From: Halocalculus aciditolerans
GTDB lineage: Archaea > Halobacteriota > Halobacteria > Halobacteriales > Halobacteriaceae
Length of the DNA stretch: 64,000 nucleotides
Direction: 5' to 3'
NCBI RefSeq assembly: GCF_014647475.1
Contig: NZ_BMPG01000005.1
Coordinates: forward strand, 1 to 64,000
Every line of letters begins with the position of its first letter. Position 1 is the stretch's first letter. Shown one piece after another: positions 51,885-61,170 of the stretch. The notes beneath the pieces were generated by a model. It saw only the letters and a program-made list of their open reading frames with translations. It was not told the DNA's origin and ran no database searches. The position numbers and the translations under genes were made by a program.

Positions 51885-51885
51885 G

Positions 51886-52389
51886 ATGAAACTCAATTTC
51901 GACCTTAACACCGACGAACGTGGTGTCTCCCCGGTTATCGGGGTCATCCTGATGGTCGCTATCACCGTGATTCTCGCGGCCGTCATCGGCGCGTTCGTCC
52001 TCAACCTCGGTAGCAACCTTGGACAGACTGGCCCAAGCACGCAACTTTCCGTCTCCGACGCTTCTGACAATTTCGATAGCAGTAACACGCTTGCCGAAAT
52101 TCAGCACAAGGGCGGTGACCAACTCAAAGCCAGCGACCTCAAAGTCGTTGTCACGCCCCCCGGAGAAAGTGCCGTAAATATCGATCCTGTCTCAGCAGGC
52201 GCATCCAGTAATCTGAAAGTTGTACAGACGGCTGGCGGATCAACCACTGCTAGCTCACTCTCAGTGGGCGGAAGCTGGTACATCGTCGCAACTGGCGGGA
52301 GCTACCCGACATCCGGCGAGTACAATATCCAAGTCGTCCACAAGCCGTCGCAGTCCATCCTCATCGACACGGACGTCACGATTAACTAA
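51886..52389 (+). CDS. Type IV pilin-like protein 2
   Basis: 167 residues starting 1 bp after the first pilin stop, so the two are one operon. The hydrophobic N-terminal motif and the next residues (LNLGSNLG) match pilin 1 almost exactly, also at DNA level, while the C-terminal domains differ apart from the final SILIDTDV block. The pattern suggests duplication with conserved assembly domain and diverged surface domain. Confidence 0.92.
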   Translation: MKLNFDLNTDERGVSPVIGVILMVAITVILAAVIGAFVLNLGSNLGQTGPSTQLSVSDASDNFDSSNTLAEIQHKGGDQLKASDLKVVVTPPGESAVNIDPVSAGASSNLKVVQTAGGSTTASSLSVGGSWYIVATGGSYPTSGEYNIQVVHKPSQSILIDTDVTIN

Positions 52390-52572
52390 ACGACAGTCCC
52401 GTCTCGGCACTCCATTTTTCTGACGCACTACGCTCGCCAGCGAGATCCACTAGTCCCTCGTACGTGGCGTAGTACTACGCAGCCCTCGTCGATTCGTTCG
52501 AATAGGCTGCACTACTCGTCTAAGTCGCCGTCGCGCGAGGGTGCCGAATTTCTCGTTTCCGCGTCGCTGGTG

Positions 52573-52923
52573 CTATGCTCGGCCTTCGTATTGGGCGTCG
52601 GCAGAGGTGTTGTTGCGGTTGAAGGAGGTGACGGTGGCGCGGATGGCGTCGCCTTCGTCGACGGCGTCGGGGACGTCGTGGACGAAGAGGACGAAGCCTT
52701 GGACTTTGCCGACGGCGACGCGTTCGCCGGAGTGGTGGTCGGTGAACTCGGTGACGCCGAGGTCGTAGGTCTGGCCGAGGTCGACGGGGGCGTCGCGTTT
52801 CTGGGCGGCGTCGTGGGCGTTCTTGGAGGCGCGTCTGTCGGCGGTGCGGCGTCGCCAGAGGACGGCGGCGAGGAGGATGACGAGGAGGGTGGCGATGCCG
52901 ATGCCGACGAGCTGGTAGTCCAT
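52573..52923 (-). CDS. Membrane-anchored TRAM-domain protein
   Basis: 116 residues. An N-terminal membrane helix (LVGIGIATLLVILLAAVLW) with a basic stop (RRR) is followed by a TRAM domain: VDLGQTYDLGVTEFTDHHSGERVAVGKVQGFVLFVHDVPDAVDEGDAIRATVTSFNRNNTSADAQ. TRAM domains bind RNA and are abundant in haloarchaea. The membrane anchor is the unusual part. It lies 45 bp after a CDF transporter gene on the same strand. Confidence 0.87.
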   Translation of the reverse strand: MDYQLVGIGIATLLVILLAAVLWRRRTADRRASKNAHDAAQKRDAPVDLGQTYDLGVTEFTDHHSGERVAVGKVQGFVLFVHDVPDAVDEGDAIRATVTSFNRNNTSADAQYEGRA

Positions 52924-52968
52924 ACGGTGGGTGTCTCGCGGGGCGTAGTTAAGCGTTCCAGCCGTCGG

Positions 52969-53925
52969 TCACTCTTCGGTCTCGGTGTTGTCGTTGTCGG
53001 TGTCGGTGCGGGTGGCGGCCGGGGGGCGGCGGGTGGTGTCGTCGGCGTCTTTCCATTCGTCCATGCCGGCGGGGTCGAGGTGGACGTGGGCGTCGGCGAC
53101 GGCGGGGTGGGCGAGGACGTTTCGTCTGACGTCGGTTTCGATGTCGTGGGCGTCGGCGAGGGTGTGGTCGGCGTCGATTTCGGCGTGGAATTCGACTTCG
53201 ATGACGGGGCCGGTGTAGTAGGCGGTGAAGTCGTGGACGCCGTGGACGTCGGGGTGGTCGGTGACGCGGTCTCTGATGGCGGTCTGGACGTCGTCGGGCG
53301 GGGCGCTGGCGGAGAGTTGGGCGACGTTCTCGCGGCAGAGGCGGCCGCCTTCGTAGACGACGAGGAGGCTGACGAGGCCGCCGGCGATGGGGTCGAAGAC
53401 GGGGTAGCCGAAGGCCATGCCGACGACGCCGACGAGCGCGGCGGTAGTCGTGTAGATGTCGTTGAGGTTGTCGCGGACGAGGGCGTCGAGGCTGGTGGAT
53501 TGGGCTTTCTCGTTGGCGCGCTTGGTGTACCAGGCGGTGGCGGCCTTGATGGCGAGAGCAATGAGAAGACCGACGACGAGCATCGGGGTGTAGGTGGCCT
53601 CGCTGCCGTGCTGGAGGGCGAGGACGGAGTCGTAGAGGAGGTTGAGGCCGAGGAAGACGAGGACGATGCCGACGAAGAGCGCGGAGAGGGATTCGAAGCG
53701 GTCGTGGCCGTGCGGGTGGGTGGCGTCGGGGCCTTCGTAGGCGAGGCGGCCCCAGACGAGGACGACGGCGCTCGCGAGGAGGTCGGCGATGGAGTGGGCG
53801 GCGTCGGCGAGGAGGGCGAGGCTTCCGGTCGCGAGGCCGAGGCCGCCTTCCACGACGAGTTTGGCGACGTTCGACGCGACGTTCGCCCAGGACGCCCGCC
53901 GGAACATCGCCCGGTCGTCTGCCAT
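52969..53925 (-). CDS. Cation diffusion facilitator (CDF) metal transporter
   Basis: 318 residues with about six membrane helices and a C-terminal ferredoxin-like metal-sensing domain. Metal-site residues are visible in LLADAAHSIADLLAS (HxxxD) and in the later helix FDPIAGGLVSLLVV. DATHPHGHDRFESLSAL is the CDF loop signature. It exports Zn, Co, Fe or Mn in exchange for protons; the metal cannot be told. It is divergent from the YHS-permease gene, sharing a 183-bp promoter region. Confidence 0.92.
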   Translation of the reverse strand: MADDRAMFRRASWANVASNVAKLVVEGGLGLATGSLALLADAAHSIADLLASAVVLVWGRLAYEGPDATHPHGHDRFESLSALFVGIVLVFLGLNLLYDSVLALQHGSEATYTPMLVVGLLIALAIKAATAWYTKRANEKAQSTSLDALVRDNLNDIYTTTAALVGVVGMAFGYPVFDPIAGGLVSLLVVYEGGRLCRENVAQLSASAPPDDVQTAIRDRVTDHPDVHGVHDFTAYYTGPVIEVEFHAEIDADHTLADAHDIETDVRRNVLAHPAVADAHVHLDPAGMDEWKDADDTTRRPPAATRTDTDNDNTETEE

Positions 53926-54108
53926 ACCCGAGAATTAGACTGAATCGAATTAAGGTCTGTGGTTCCCGTGACTTCGGCCCGCCGGCCGCCCCGGTTAGAT
54001 ACTTCGGCTCAGACTCGCATACAACCCGATTCACTCAGGTTTCGACGTGAATACTCTGACTTTTTGAGCCGTAACTTCCGTGAACCGCGGTCACATAGCT
54101 ATCGATAT

Positions 54109-55437
54109 ATGGAACGAATCGGGTACGTCGTGCTCTCGGCGTTCGCGTTCGTCGCCGTCGCCGTCGGCGCGTTGACGACCGCGCTCCCGCTCGGGGAGTT
54201 CCTCGTGACGAGCGCGGCCGAGACCGCCAGCGCGTTCGCGGGGATGGTGTGGATTACGTGGTGGGCGCTCGTCGTCGGGTTCGCCATCGCCGGCGGCGTC
54301 GAAGCCTGGGTGTCGAGCGACGCCATCAGCCAGCACCTGGAGGGCGAGGGCGTCCGCGAGCTCGCCCTCGGGACGTTCTTCGGCTTCGTCTCCTCGTCCT
54401 GTAGCTACTCCGCGATCGCCACCGCGAAGAACCTCTTCAAGAAGGGCGCGAGCGCCCCCGCGAGCCTCGGCGCGTTCATGTTCGCTTCCACGAACCTCGT
54501 CATCGAGATCGGCTTCGTCATCTGGTTACTTCTGGGGTGGCAGTTCGTCGTCGCCGACTTCCTCGGCGGCCTCGTCCTCATCGCCCTCCTCGCGCTCGCC
54601 TTCCGCTACCTCGTCCCCGACGAGGTCGTCGAGCAGGCGCGCGAGAACGTCGAGGACGCCGGCACCGCCACCGACCCGAACTGCGGGATGGACGTCGATG
54701 TCGAAGAGACCGACTACACGAAGGAGGTCGACGGGACGACCTACTACTTCTGCTCGAAGTCCTGCATGGAGGGCTGGAGCCCCGAGGACGCGAACACGAC
54801 CATTCGCGAGCAGGTGACGACGCTCAGCGGCTGGCGCGCGCTCGCGAACAAGCAGTGGAAGGAGTGGGATATGCTCTGGGACGAGATCCTCATCGGCTTC
54901 GTCTTCGCCAGCATCCTCACCGGCTTCGTCCCCGACTCGGTCTGGACGAGCCTCTTCGGCGAACCCGTCTTCGGCCTCCCCGTCTACCTCGTCTGGACCG
55001 CGATTCTCGGCGCGCTCGTCGGCATCCTGACCTTCGTCTGCTCCGTCGGAAACGTCCCCTTCGGCGCGCTCCTCTTCACCGAGGGCCTCCCCTTCGGCGG
55101 CGTGCTCTCCTACATCTACGCCGACCTCATCATCCCCCCAATCATGCAGGCCTACCGCGAGTACTACGGCCTCCACTTTGCCGGCATCCTCTCCGGCCTC
55201 ATCTTCGCCGCCGCCGTCGTCACCGGCATCCTCATGCACGTCGTCTTCGCCGCCGCCGGCCTCATCCCGCCCGTCAGCCAGGTCCACGTCGCCGAGTTCT
55301 CCATCGAACTCAACTACAAGGCCGCGCTCAACGTCTTCGCCACCGCCCTCTTCCTCGTCCTCTACTACCTCCACAAGACCGACGCCAGCGACGACGACGG
55401 CGGCCACGGCCACGACGACCACAGCCACACCGCCTGA
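54109..55437 (+). CDS. Metal-linked permease with internal YHS domain (COG0701/SO_0444 type)
   Basis: 442 residues with two blocks of membrane helices. The family motifs SSSCSYSAIATAK (about 95-107) and LTFVCSVGNVPFGALLF (about 333-349) are present. A YHS metal-binding domain is inserted at about 188-222 (DPNCGMDV ... YYFCSKSCMEGW, cysteines 192, 215 and 219). The C-terminus is His/Asp rich (GGHGHDDHSH). Such permeases are associated with copper, zinc or arsenic efflux. It is divergent from a CDF gene, so the pair probably handles heavy metals. Confidence 0.87.
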   Translation: MERIGYVVLSAFAFVAVAVGALTTALPLGEFLVTSAAETASAFAGMVWITWWALVVGFAIAGGVEAWVSSDAISQHLEGEGVRELALGTFFGFVSSSCSYSAIATAKNLFKKGASAPASLGAFMFASTNLVIEIGFVIWLLLGWQFVVADFLGGLVLIALLALAFRYLVPDEVVEQARENVEDAGTATDPNCGMDVDVEETDYTKEVDGTTYYFCSKSCMEGWSPEDANTTIREQVTTLSGWRALANKQWKEWDMLWDEILIGFVFASILTGFVPDSVWTSLFGEPVFGLPVYLVWTAILGALVGILTFVCSVGNVPFGALLFTEGLPFGGVLSYIYADLIIPPIMQAYREYYGLHFAGILSGLIFAAAVVTGILMHVVFAAAGLIPPVSQVHVAEFSIELNYKAALNVFATALFLVLYYLHKTDASDDDGGHGHDDHSHTA

Positions 55438-55724
55438 GAAACGCGCTCTTTCTTCAGCCGGCGAGGTGCACGCGGTTCGGAGCGACCAGCGTTCGCGTGA
55501 GTGAGGCGGGACGCTTTGCGTCCCGCTGACCGTACGGGCGACTTGTGTGTCGCCCGTCCAACGAAGCGAACGCGAGCAAGGAGGAGCGAAGCTCCGACTG
55601 AGGGAGTGAGAACCGCGAGAGAGCGAACGGTGGCGAGAACTCTGTTCTCGCTCGCAACCGGAACGCGCAGCGTCCCGGTGACGGCGACCCACGGGGGCCG
55701 TGAGCTATGCGATTCGGCGACGCG
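55438..55724. repeat. Palindrome-rich dispersed element, copy 2 (inverted)
   Basis: This gene-free stretch between the permease and the cysteine synthase gene matches, reversed, the element after azf (33516-33926). Blocks include CACGCGGTTCGGAGCG (55469-55484), CGGGACGCTTTGCGTCCCGC, ACCGTACGGGCGACTTG, AGAGAGCGAACGGTGGCGAGA and GACGGCGACCCACGG. The similarity continues to 55748 into the 3' end of the cysteine synthase gene. Confidence 0.85.
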
Positions 55725-56708
55725 TCAGCCGTCGAAGTGTTCGGCCCAGAGCGGCTCTTCGCGGTAGCGGTCGCCGCGGTCGGGGAGCGGGACGACGACG
55801 GTGTCTGTTTCGTGGAGGACGCCGCGTTCGGTGAGGCGGTGGACGGCGGCGAGCGCGCCGCCGCTCGACGGGCCGACGAGGAAGCGCCCGTCGACGCGGA
55901 GGTGGTCGCGGACCGTCTCCGCCGCCCACTGCCCGGCGTGGGCGATGCCGACTTCCTCGCCCGCGTGGGCGTCTCTGAGCGCGCGGGCTTCCCGGTAGGC
56001 GTCCGCGGTCTCGACGGGAAAGAGGCCGTCGAGCCGTGATTCGTCGAGGACGGCGGGTTCGTGGAAGCGCGCGCCGCGCGTGTACTTCAGGCCGTCGATG
56101 CCGTGGGCGGGCTCCTCGGGCTGGTACCCCCAGCTATCGACGCCGCGCGGGCCGAGCGCCGCCGCGACCCCGGTCACGGTCCCGCCGGTTCCCGCCCCCG
56201 CGACGAAGTGCGTCACCTCGCCGTTCGTCTGCCGCCAGAGTTCGACGCCAGTGGTCCCCGCGTGGACGCCGGGGTTCGCGGGGTTCGAATACTGGTCCGG
56301 GCGCACGTACTCGTCGGGATGCTCCTCCAGAAGTTCCTCGGCGCGCGCGAGCATCGCCTCGTAGTCCGCGGCCTCGCGGACGCGCGCGCCGGCGTCGCGG
56401 ACGGCGGCGGCCTTCGTCGCCGACGCCGTCGCCGGCATCACCACTTCGACGTCGTAGCCTCGGCTCGCACCGATGCGCGCGAGCGCCGTCCCCGTGTTCC
56501 CCGAGGACGCCGCGAGCACGGTCTTCCCGTCGACCGTCCCGTTCGCTTCCGCGGCGTCGAGCATCGACTTCGCGATGCGCGTCTTCACGCTCCCGCCGCC
56601 GAACGGCTCGCCGAGCGCGTTGAACCACTCGGCCTTCCCGAGCACGCGCGGCGGCACGTCGACGTCGAGTTCCAGCAGGGGCGTTCGACCGACGGTCGAC
56701 TCGTTCAT
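55725..56708 (-). CDS. Cysteine synthase-like PLP enzyme
   Basis: 327 residues of the fold type II PLP family. The PLP lysine is in EPFGGGSVKTRIAKSM (about 35-50). The substrate/phosphate loop is LAASSGNTGTALARIG, and GAGTGGTVTGVAAALGPRG is the PLP phosphate loop; VGPSSGGALAA closes the site. It makes cysteine from O-acetyl- or O-phosphoserine and sulfide; cystathionine beta-synthase is a related option. Its last codons (EHFDG-stop) and downstream DNA match the repeat after azf. Confidence 0.85.
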   Translation of the reverse strand: MNESTVGRTPLLELDVDVPPRVLGKAEWFNALGEPFGGGSVKTRIAKSMLDAAEANGTVDGKTVLAASSGNTGTALARIGASRGYDVEVVMPATASATKAAAVRDAGARVREAADYEAMLARAEELLEEHPDEYVRPDQYSNPANPGVHAGTTGVELWRQTNGEVTHFVAGAGTGGTVTGVAAALGPRGVDSWGYQPEEPAHGIDGLKYTRGARFHEPAVLDESRLDGLFPVETADAYREARALRDAHAGEEVGIAHAGQWAAETVRDHLRVDGRFLVGPSSGGALAAVHRLTERGVLHETDTVVVPLPDRGDRYREEPLWAEHFDG

Positions 56709-56791
56709 TCTCCCGTCGTTCTACTCGCGGACTCCCAGTAAAACACCCGGCCGGCGAGCCACCCGCCGGGGCGGGCCGCATCCCGAGCCGG

Positions 56792-57433
56792 CTAGTCGTC
56801 CCGGTAGAGGCGGTCACCGGCGGCCACGAGCGCCGACTTGTCGATGTCGAGCAGATAGGGAAGATCGTGTTCCTCGAGGAGCGTCCGGCCGAGTTGGAAG
56901 GAGAGCGAGTATCCGAGTCCGAACGGGTAGCCGCTGTCCTTCGGTTCGACGTAGAGCGTTCCCCCGTCTTCGCTGTCGCGGTCGAGTTCCTCCGCTCTGA
57001 TCCGGTCCCAGTACTCGGCGACGGTCTCCGGGTTATACCGCGTCCACCACGGTGACTGATACTCGGGGACGAGTTGTTTCGCGGCGTGCTGGGTGACGGC
57101 CTCCTCAACGACGTACTCCCACTTCGTCTCGCTCTCGCGGCCGCGTCGTTCGAACCCCCAGACGTGCGCGTACTCGTGAGCGGTCGTGGATTTGAGAGAG
57201 GCCTGCCAGTTCGGCGCGGCCGTGTTGAACTCGATTTCGATCCGGTTCGGGTAGCTCGCGAACCCGTACGCTCCGTCCAGAATATCGACGATGTCGTCGT
57301 CTCCAGCCCACCCGATTTCGACGACGACGTCCGTCTCTGTCGGGAACCGTGCTTCTGCCGCGGCTAGCGAGCGTTCGATAATCCCTCTCGCTTCCCGGAA
57401 CTCCGCCGTCGTCGGTGAGAGACGATCCGCCAT
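56792..57433 (-). CDS. DUF2268-like predicted zinc protease
   Basis: 213 residues. TTAHEYAHVWGFER holds an HExxH motif (H86, E87, H90), and EEAVTQHAAKQL about 20 residues later supplies the likely third ligand Glu. The layout matches DUF2268 proteins (predicted Zn-dependent proteases). No signal peptide is seen. It lies between the cysteine synthase and lactate genes without an obvious link. Confidence 0.8.
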   Translation of the reverse strand: MADRLSPTTAEFREARGIIERSLAAAEARFPTETDVVVEIGWAGDDDIVDILDGAYGFASYPNRIEIEFNTAAPNWQASLKSTTAHEYAHVWGFERRGRESETKWEYVVEEAVTQHAAKQLVPEYQSPWWTRYNPETVAEYWDRIRAEELDRDSEDGGTLYVEPKDSGYPFGLGYSLSFQLGRTLLEEHDLPYLLDIDKSALVAAGDRLYRDD

Positions 57434-57544
57434 ACCAACGATACGGGGTGTTCGATATATAGTCTCGGCTCCGTCGGAGTCCGCTTGGTGATTTGACGTC
57501 GGGTTCGCCGTTCGCTCGGGACTGAGGGGCGCGACGTCGACTCC

Positions 57545-60500
57545 CTAGTCGAGTGCGGCGGCGAGCTTCTGGACGGGCGTGTCGACGTCGTCGACGAGGT
57601 CTTCCAGTTGGGTGCGACAGGACGTTCCGGGTGCGACGACCTCTTCCGTACTGCTCTCGGCGACCTGGTCGAAGAGCATGTTCCCGATGGCCCGGCTCAT
57701 GGAGTAGTGTTCGGCCTCGTAGCCGAAGGAGCCGGACATCCCACAGCACGTGGAGTCGAGGGCGTCGACGTCGTAGCCGGCGCGCCGGAGGACGCCGACG
57801 GCGTGGTGGTCTTTCTTCGTCGCTTTCTGGTGGCAGTGGCCGTGGTAGGCCATCGACCCCTCGCCGACGGCGTCGAGGCCGTCGTCGAGGCGGAAGGTGT
57901 CGAGGTACTCCATGACGCCGTAGGTGCGGTCGGCGACGGCGTGCATCGCGTCCGTGTCGAGGAGGTCGCGATAGTCGCTCTGGACCATCACGGCGTCGCT
58001 GGGTTCGACGAGGACGACGTCGCGGCCGTCGCGGACGTGCGGGTGGAGGTCGCGGACGACGTCGGCCGCGGTGTTCCGCGCCTTGTCGAGGAAGCCCTTC
58101 GAGTGCGCGGGCCGCCCCGTGTCGGTGACGTCGGCGAGCTCGACGTGGACGCCCGCGGCTTCGAGGACTTTCACTGCCGCTTTCCCGTTCTCGGGGTGGA
58201 TGTAGTTCGTGAAGGTGTCCGCGAGGAAGACGACGGAGCGCTCCGCGTCGCGCTCGCTCACCCGCGCGCCGCCGCGCGCCGCGAACCAGTCGTGGAACGT
58301 CTCCCGCCGGAACTCGGGGAGGTCGCGTTCGGCCGCGATACCCACGGTCGCTTCGGCGACCCTGCCCGCGCCGGGGACGTAGTTCGCGAGGTTGGAGAGC
58401 GGTGCGACCCGGCTCGCGACGCCGGCGAGCGCGTCGATGTTCGCGAAGAGTTTGTCGCGGAGGCTCGCGCCCTCGCGCTCGTGGTGGTCGTGTTCGAGCT
58501 CGACCTTCATCTTCGCCATGTCGACCTCGCTCGGGCAGTCCCGGCTACACCCCTTGCAGCCGACGCAGAGGTCCATCACTTCGCGGAGGAACTCGTCGTC
58601 GGCGTCGCCGTCGAGCTCGCCGCTCATCGCGTCCCGCAGGAGGTTCGCGCGGCCGCGGGTGCTCTGAATCTCCTCGCCGCTCGCGCGGTACGTCGGGCAC
58701 ATCACGCCGCCCGTGGTGTCCTGGTCGCCGCGGCAGCCCGCACAGCCGTGACAGAGCTCGACCATCCCCTCGAAGCCGTTCTCGTTCCGCCACTGGAGCT
58801 CCGGCTCGAACCCCGGGTCGAACTCGTACTCCGTGCCGTAGCGGAGGTTCTCGGTCATCTTCGCGTCGCCGCAGACGTTCCCGGGGTTGAGGAGCCAGTC
58901 CGGGTCGAACGCGGTCTTCAAATCGCGGAAGGCCTGCCAGAGCTCGTCGCCGTAGAGCTTCCGGTTCCACTGGGTCCGCGCGCGCCCGTCGCCGTGCTCG
59001 CCGGAGACGCTCCCGCCGTATTTGACGACGAGGTCGGTGACGTCGTCGGCGATGCCTTCGAACTGCTCGATGCCCGTCTCGCTCTTCAGGTTCACGAGCG
59101 GGCGGATGTGGAGGACGCCCGGGCCGGCGTGCGCGTAGAACGACGCCGACGTCCCGTGGTCCGCGAGGACGTCCTGGAACGCCGCGACGTACTCCGGGAG
59201 GTGTTCCGGCGGAATCGCGGTGTCCTCGATGAAGGAGATGTGCTTCTCGTCGCTCGTCCGCCCGAGGAGGATGGGGAGCCCGGACTTCCGGAGCTTCCAG
59301 AACCGCGTGCGCTCGGCCTCGTCGTACGCCTCCAGCGCCTCGTCCGCGAACACCGGCGCGTCCGCCGTGACGGGGTCGTCGCCCGCGTCACCCGTCGGCG
59401 TCACCGACGGACACCGGTCCCGCAGGAGGCCCGCCACCTTCGCCACGCCGTCCTCGTCCGACTCCGCGTAGAACTCGACGAGGAGGACCGCGCCCGCGTC
59501 GCCCGGCAGCATCTCCACCAGCTCGCCGAACTCCTCGGTTTCTCCCGCGAGGTCGAGGAGCGTGTCGTCCACCAGCTCCACCGCGGCCGGGTCGTGTTCG
59601 AGGATGGGCGCGACGTCCTCCATCGCCGTCACGAGGTCCGAGTAGGTGAGGAGCGCCATCGACTTCGTCGCCGGGATGGGCTCCAACCCCACGCGCGCCT
59701 TCGTCACCGTCGCCAGCGTCCCCTCCGACCCCGCGAGGAGGCGCGCGAGATTCACCGTTCCCTCCTCGGTCGCGCCGTCGCCGCGCGCCTCGCGCACTAG
59801 CACGTCGAGGTTGTAGCCGGAGACGTTCCGCTTCAGGTTCGGATACTTCTCCTCGACTTCGTCCGATTCCTCGTCGATGATGCGGAGGACTTCGGCGTAC
59901 ACTCGCTCTTCGATGTCGCCGTCCGCGTCGGCGTTCTCCCGGAGCGTCTCGATTTCGGTTTCGCCGAACGTCGTCACGGTGCCGTCGGCGAGCACGGCTT
60001 CGACCTCCTCGATGTAGGCGTCCGTCTTCCCGTACTTCAGGGAGTGTGCGCCCGTCGAGTTGTTCCCGATAGCGCCGCCGAGCACGGAGCGGTCGCCCGC
60101 CGCCGGGTCCGGCGCGAACTTCAGGCCGTGGGGCCGTAGCCGCTCGTTCAGTCGCGCGAGCTTTACGCCCGCCTGCGCCACCGCCTCCCGGCCCTCGGGG
60201 TCGATGTCCTCGACGCCCGTCATGTGCTTCGAGAGGTCGAGGACGACCGCCTCGTTCACGGCCTGCCCGGCGAGGCTCGTCCCGCCGCCGCGCGGGAGCA
60301 CGGGAATCTCGTGGTCCGCGCAGTAGGAGACGACGGCCGCGACGTCCGCGGTGTGCTTCGGGAAGACCACGCCGACCGGGACGGCGCGGTACGCGCTCGC
60401 GTCCGTCGCGTAGAGCTCGCGGCTGTACTCGTCGAACCGGACCTCGCCGTTGACGCGCGCCTCCAGGGCCTCCACGAGCGCCGGACGGTCGACGTCCCCG

Positions 60501-60559
60501 CCGACGTAGTCGTACTCCGCTCCCGGGTCCGCCGCCGGGTCGGACTCGTTCACTGCCAT
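57545..60559 (-). CDS. FAD/Fe-S D-lactate (or glycolate) dehydrogenase fusion
   Basis: 1004 residues. The N-terminal half is a GlcD-type FAD domain (VLPRGGGTSLAGQAVNEAVVLDLSKHM, GAIGNNSTGAHSLKYG, HISFIEDTAIPPEHLPEYV, SGEHGDGRARTQW). Next are cysteine clusters CHGCAGCRG at about 605 and CVGCKGCSRDCPSEVDMAK at about 666 for 4Fe-4S centres. The C-terminus has a cysteine-rich CCG domain (DSTCCGMSGSFGYEAEHY) near 937. It joins GlcD and GlpC-like parts in one chain and feeds electrons from D-lactate or glycolate to the quinone pool. It is divergent from the LutC-LutB genes. Confidence 0.9.
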   Translation of the reverse strand: MAVNESDPAADPGAEYDYVGGDVDRPALVEALEARVNGEVRFDEYSRELYATDASAYRAVPVGVVFPKHTADVAAVVSYCADHEIPVLPRGGGTSLAGQAVNEAVVLDLSKHMTGVEDIDPEGREAVAQAGVKLARLNERLRPHGLKFAPDPAAGDRSVLGGAIGNNSTGAHSLKYGKTDAYIEEVEAVLADGTVTTFGETEIETLRENADADGDIEERVYAEVLRIIDEESDEVEEKYPNLKRNVSGYNLDVLVREARGDGATEEGTVNLARLLAGSEGTLATVTKARVGLEPIPATKSMALLTYSDLVTAMEDVAPILEHDPAAVELVDDTLLDLAGETEEFGELVEMLPGDAGAVLLVEFYAESDEDGVAKVAGLLRDRCPSVTPTGDAGDDPVTADAPVFADEALEAYDEAERTRFWKLRKSGLPILLGRTSDEKHISFIEDTAIPPEHLPEYVAAFQDVLADHGTSASFYAHAGPGVLHIRPLVNLKSETGIEQFEGIADDVTDLVVKYGGSVSGEHGDGRARTQWNRKLYGDELWQAFRDLKTAFDPDWLLNPGNVCGDAKMTENLRYGTEYEFDPGFEPELQWRNENGFEGMVELCHGCAGCRGDQDTTGGVMCPTYRASGEEIQSTRGRANLLRDAMSGELDGDADDEFLREVMDLCVGCKGCSRDCPSEVDMAKMKVELEHDHHEREGASLRDKLFANIDALAGVASRVAPLSNLANYVPGAGRVAEATVGIAAERDLPEFRRETFHDWFAARGGARVSERDAERSVVFLADTFTNYIHPENGKAAVKVLEAAGVHVELADVTDTGRPAHSKGFLDKARNTAADVVRDLHPHVRDGRDVVLVEPSDAVMVQSDYRDLLDTDAMHAVADRTYGVMEYLDTFRLDDGLDAVGEGSMAYHGHCHQKATKKDHHAVGVLRRAGYDVDALDSTCCGMSGSFGYEAEHYSMSRAIGNMLFDQVAESSTEEVVAPGTSCRTQLEDLVDDVDTPVQKLAAALD

Positions 60560-60581
60560 ACTCGATGGGCGCGCGCCGCGA

Positions 60582-60590
60582 AGTAAATAC
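60582..60590 (-). promoter_or_regulatory. TATA-like element of the lactate dehydrogenase gene
   Basis: On the minus strand GTATTTACT lies about 27 bp before the ATG at 60557-60559, the spacing of a leaderless haloarchaeal promoter. The 104-bp gap also serves the divergent lutC gene. Confidence 0.5.
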
Positions 60591-60663
60591 CACCGCTCCC
60601 TTACAGAACCGCCGCGCGCCCGGAAGCCGAGGAACTAACCCGGAGGCCGCACAACGAAGCTCC

Positions 60664-61170
60664 ATGTCAACAACGACCACGGGGGCGTTCGCGGACGCGC
60701 TCGCCCCGCTCAACGGCCGCGTGGAACGCGTTCCCGCCGCCGAAGTGGCAGAGACCATCGACGCGGCCGCCGTCGCCCCCGCCGTCGGCGTGCCGCTCGA
60801 CATCGACGGCGTCTCCCTCCCCGACTCGGTCGCGACCGACTTCAGCGCCGACGGCGTCGAGAGCGCCGCGACGGGCGTGACGCCGGCGGCGCTCGGCGTC
60901 GCCGAGTACGGCAGCCTCCTCCTCGAACACGCGCCCGCCGGCGCGGAGCCCGCCCAGCTCTACCCGAGCACGCACGTCGCCGTCCTCAGGGAGAGCGACC
61001 TCTACCCCGACCTCGAGTCCGCGTGGAGCGAGGTGGCCGCCGCGTTCGACGCCGGCCGCGACGACGCCGTGCTCGCCACCGGCTCCTCCGCCACCGCCGA
61101 CATGGGCGAACTCGTCCGCGGCGTCCACGGCCCCCGGGAGGTAATCGTCGTCCTCGTGGAGGACCGCTAG
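60664..61170 (+). CDS. lutC: LutC-like LUD protein
   Basis: 168 residues of a LUD domain: VSLPDSVATDFSADGVESAATGVTPAALGVAEYGSLLLEHAP, then YPSTHVAVLRESDLYPDLESAW and ATGSSATADMGELVRGVHGPREVIVVLVE, the LutC signature end. It is part of the L-lactate oxidation complex. It directly abuts lutB (stop 61168-61170, ATG 61171), so the two are coupled. Confidence 0.9.
   Translation: MSTTTTGAFADALAPLNGRVERVPAAEVAETIDAAAVAPAVGVPLDIDGVSLPDSVATDFSADGVESAATGVTPAALGVAEYGSLLLEHAPAGAEPAQLYPSTHVAVLRESDLYPDLESAWSEVAAAFDAGRDDAVLATGSSATADMGELVRGVHGPREVIVVLVEDR

Noticed and set aside
57608-59800. Long frame antisense to the lactate dehydrogenase gene
   Set aside because: Same reason: a shadow of a real gene caused by high GC; no motif.
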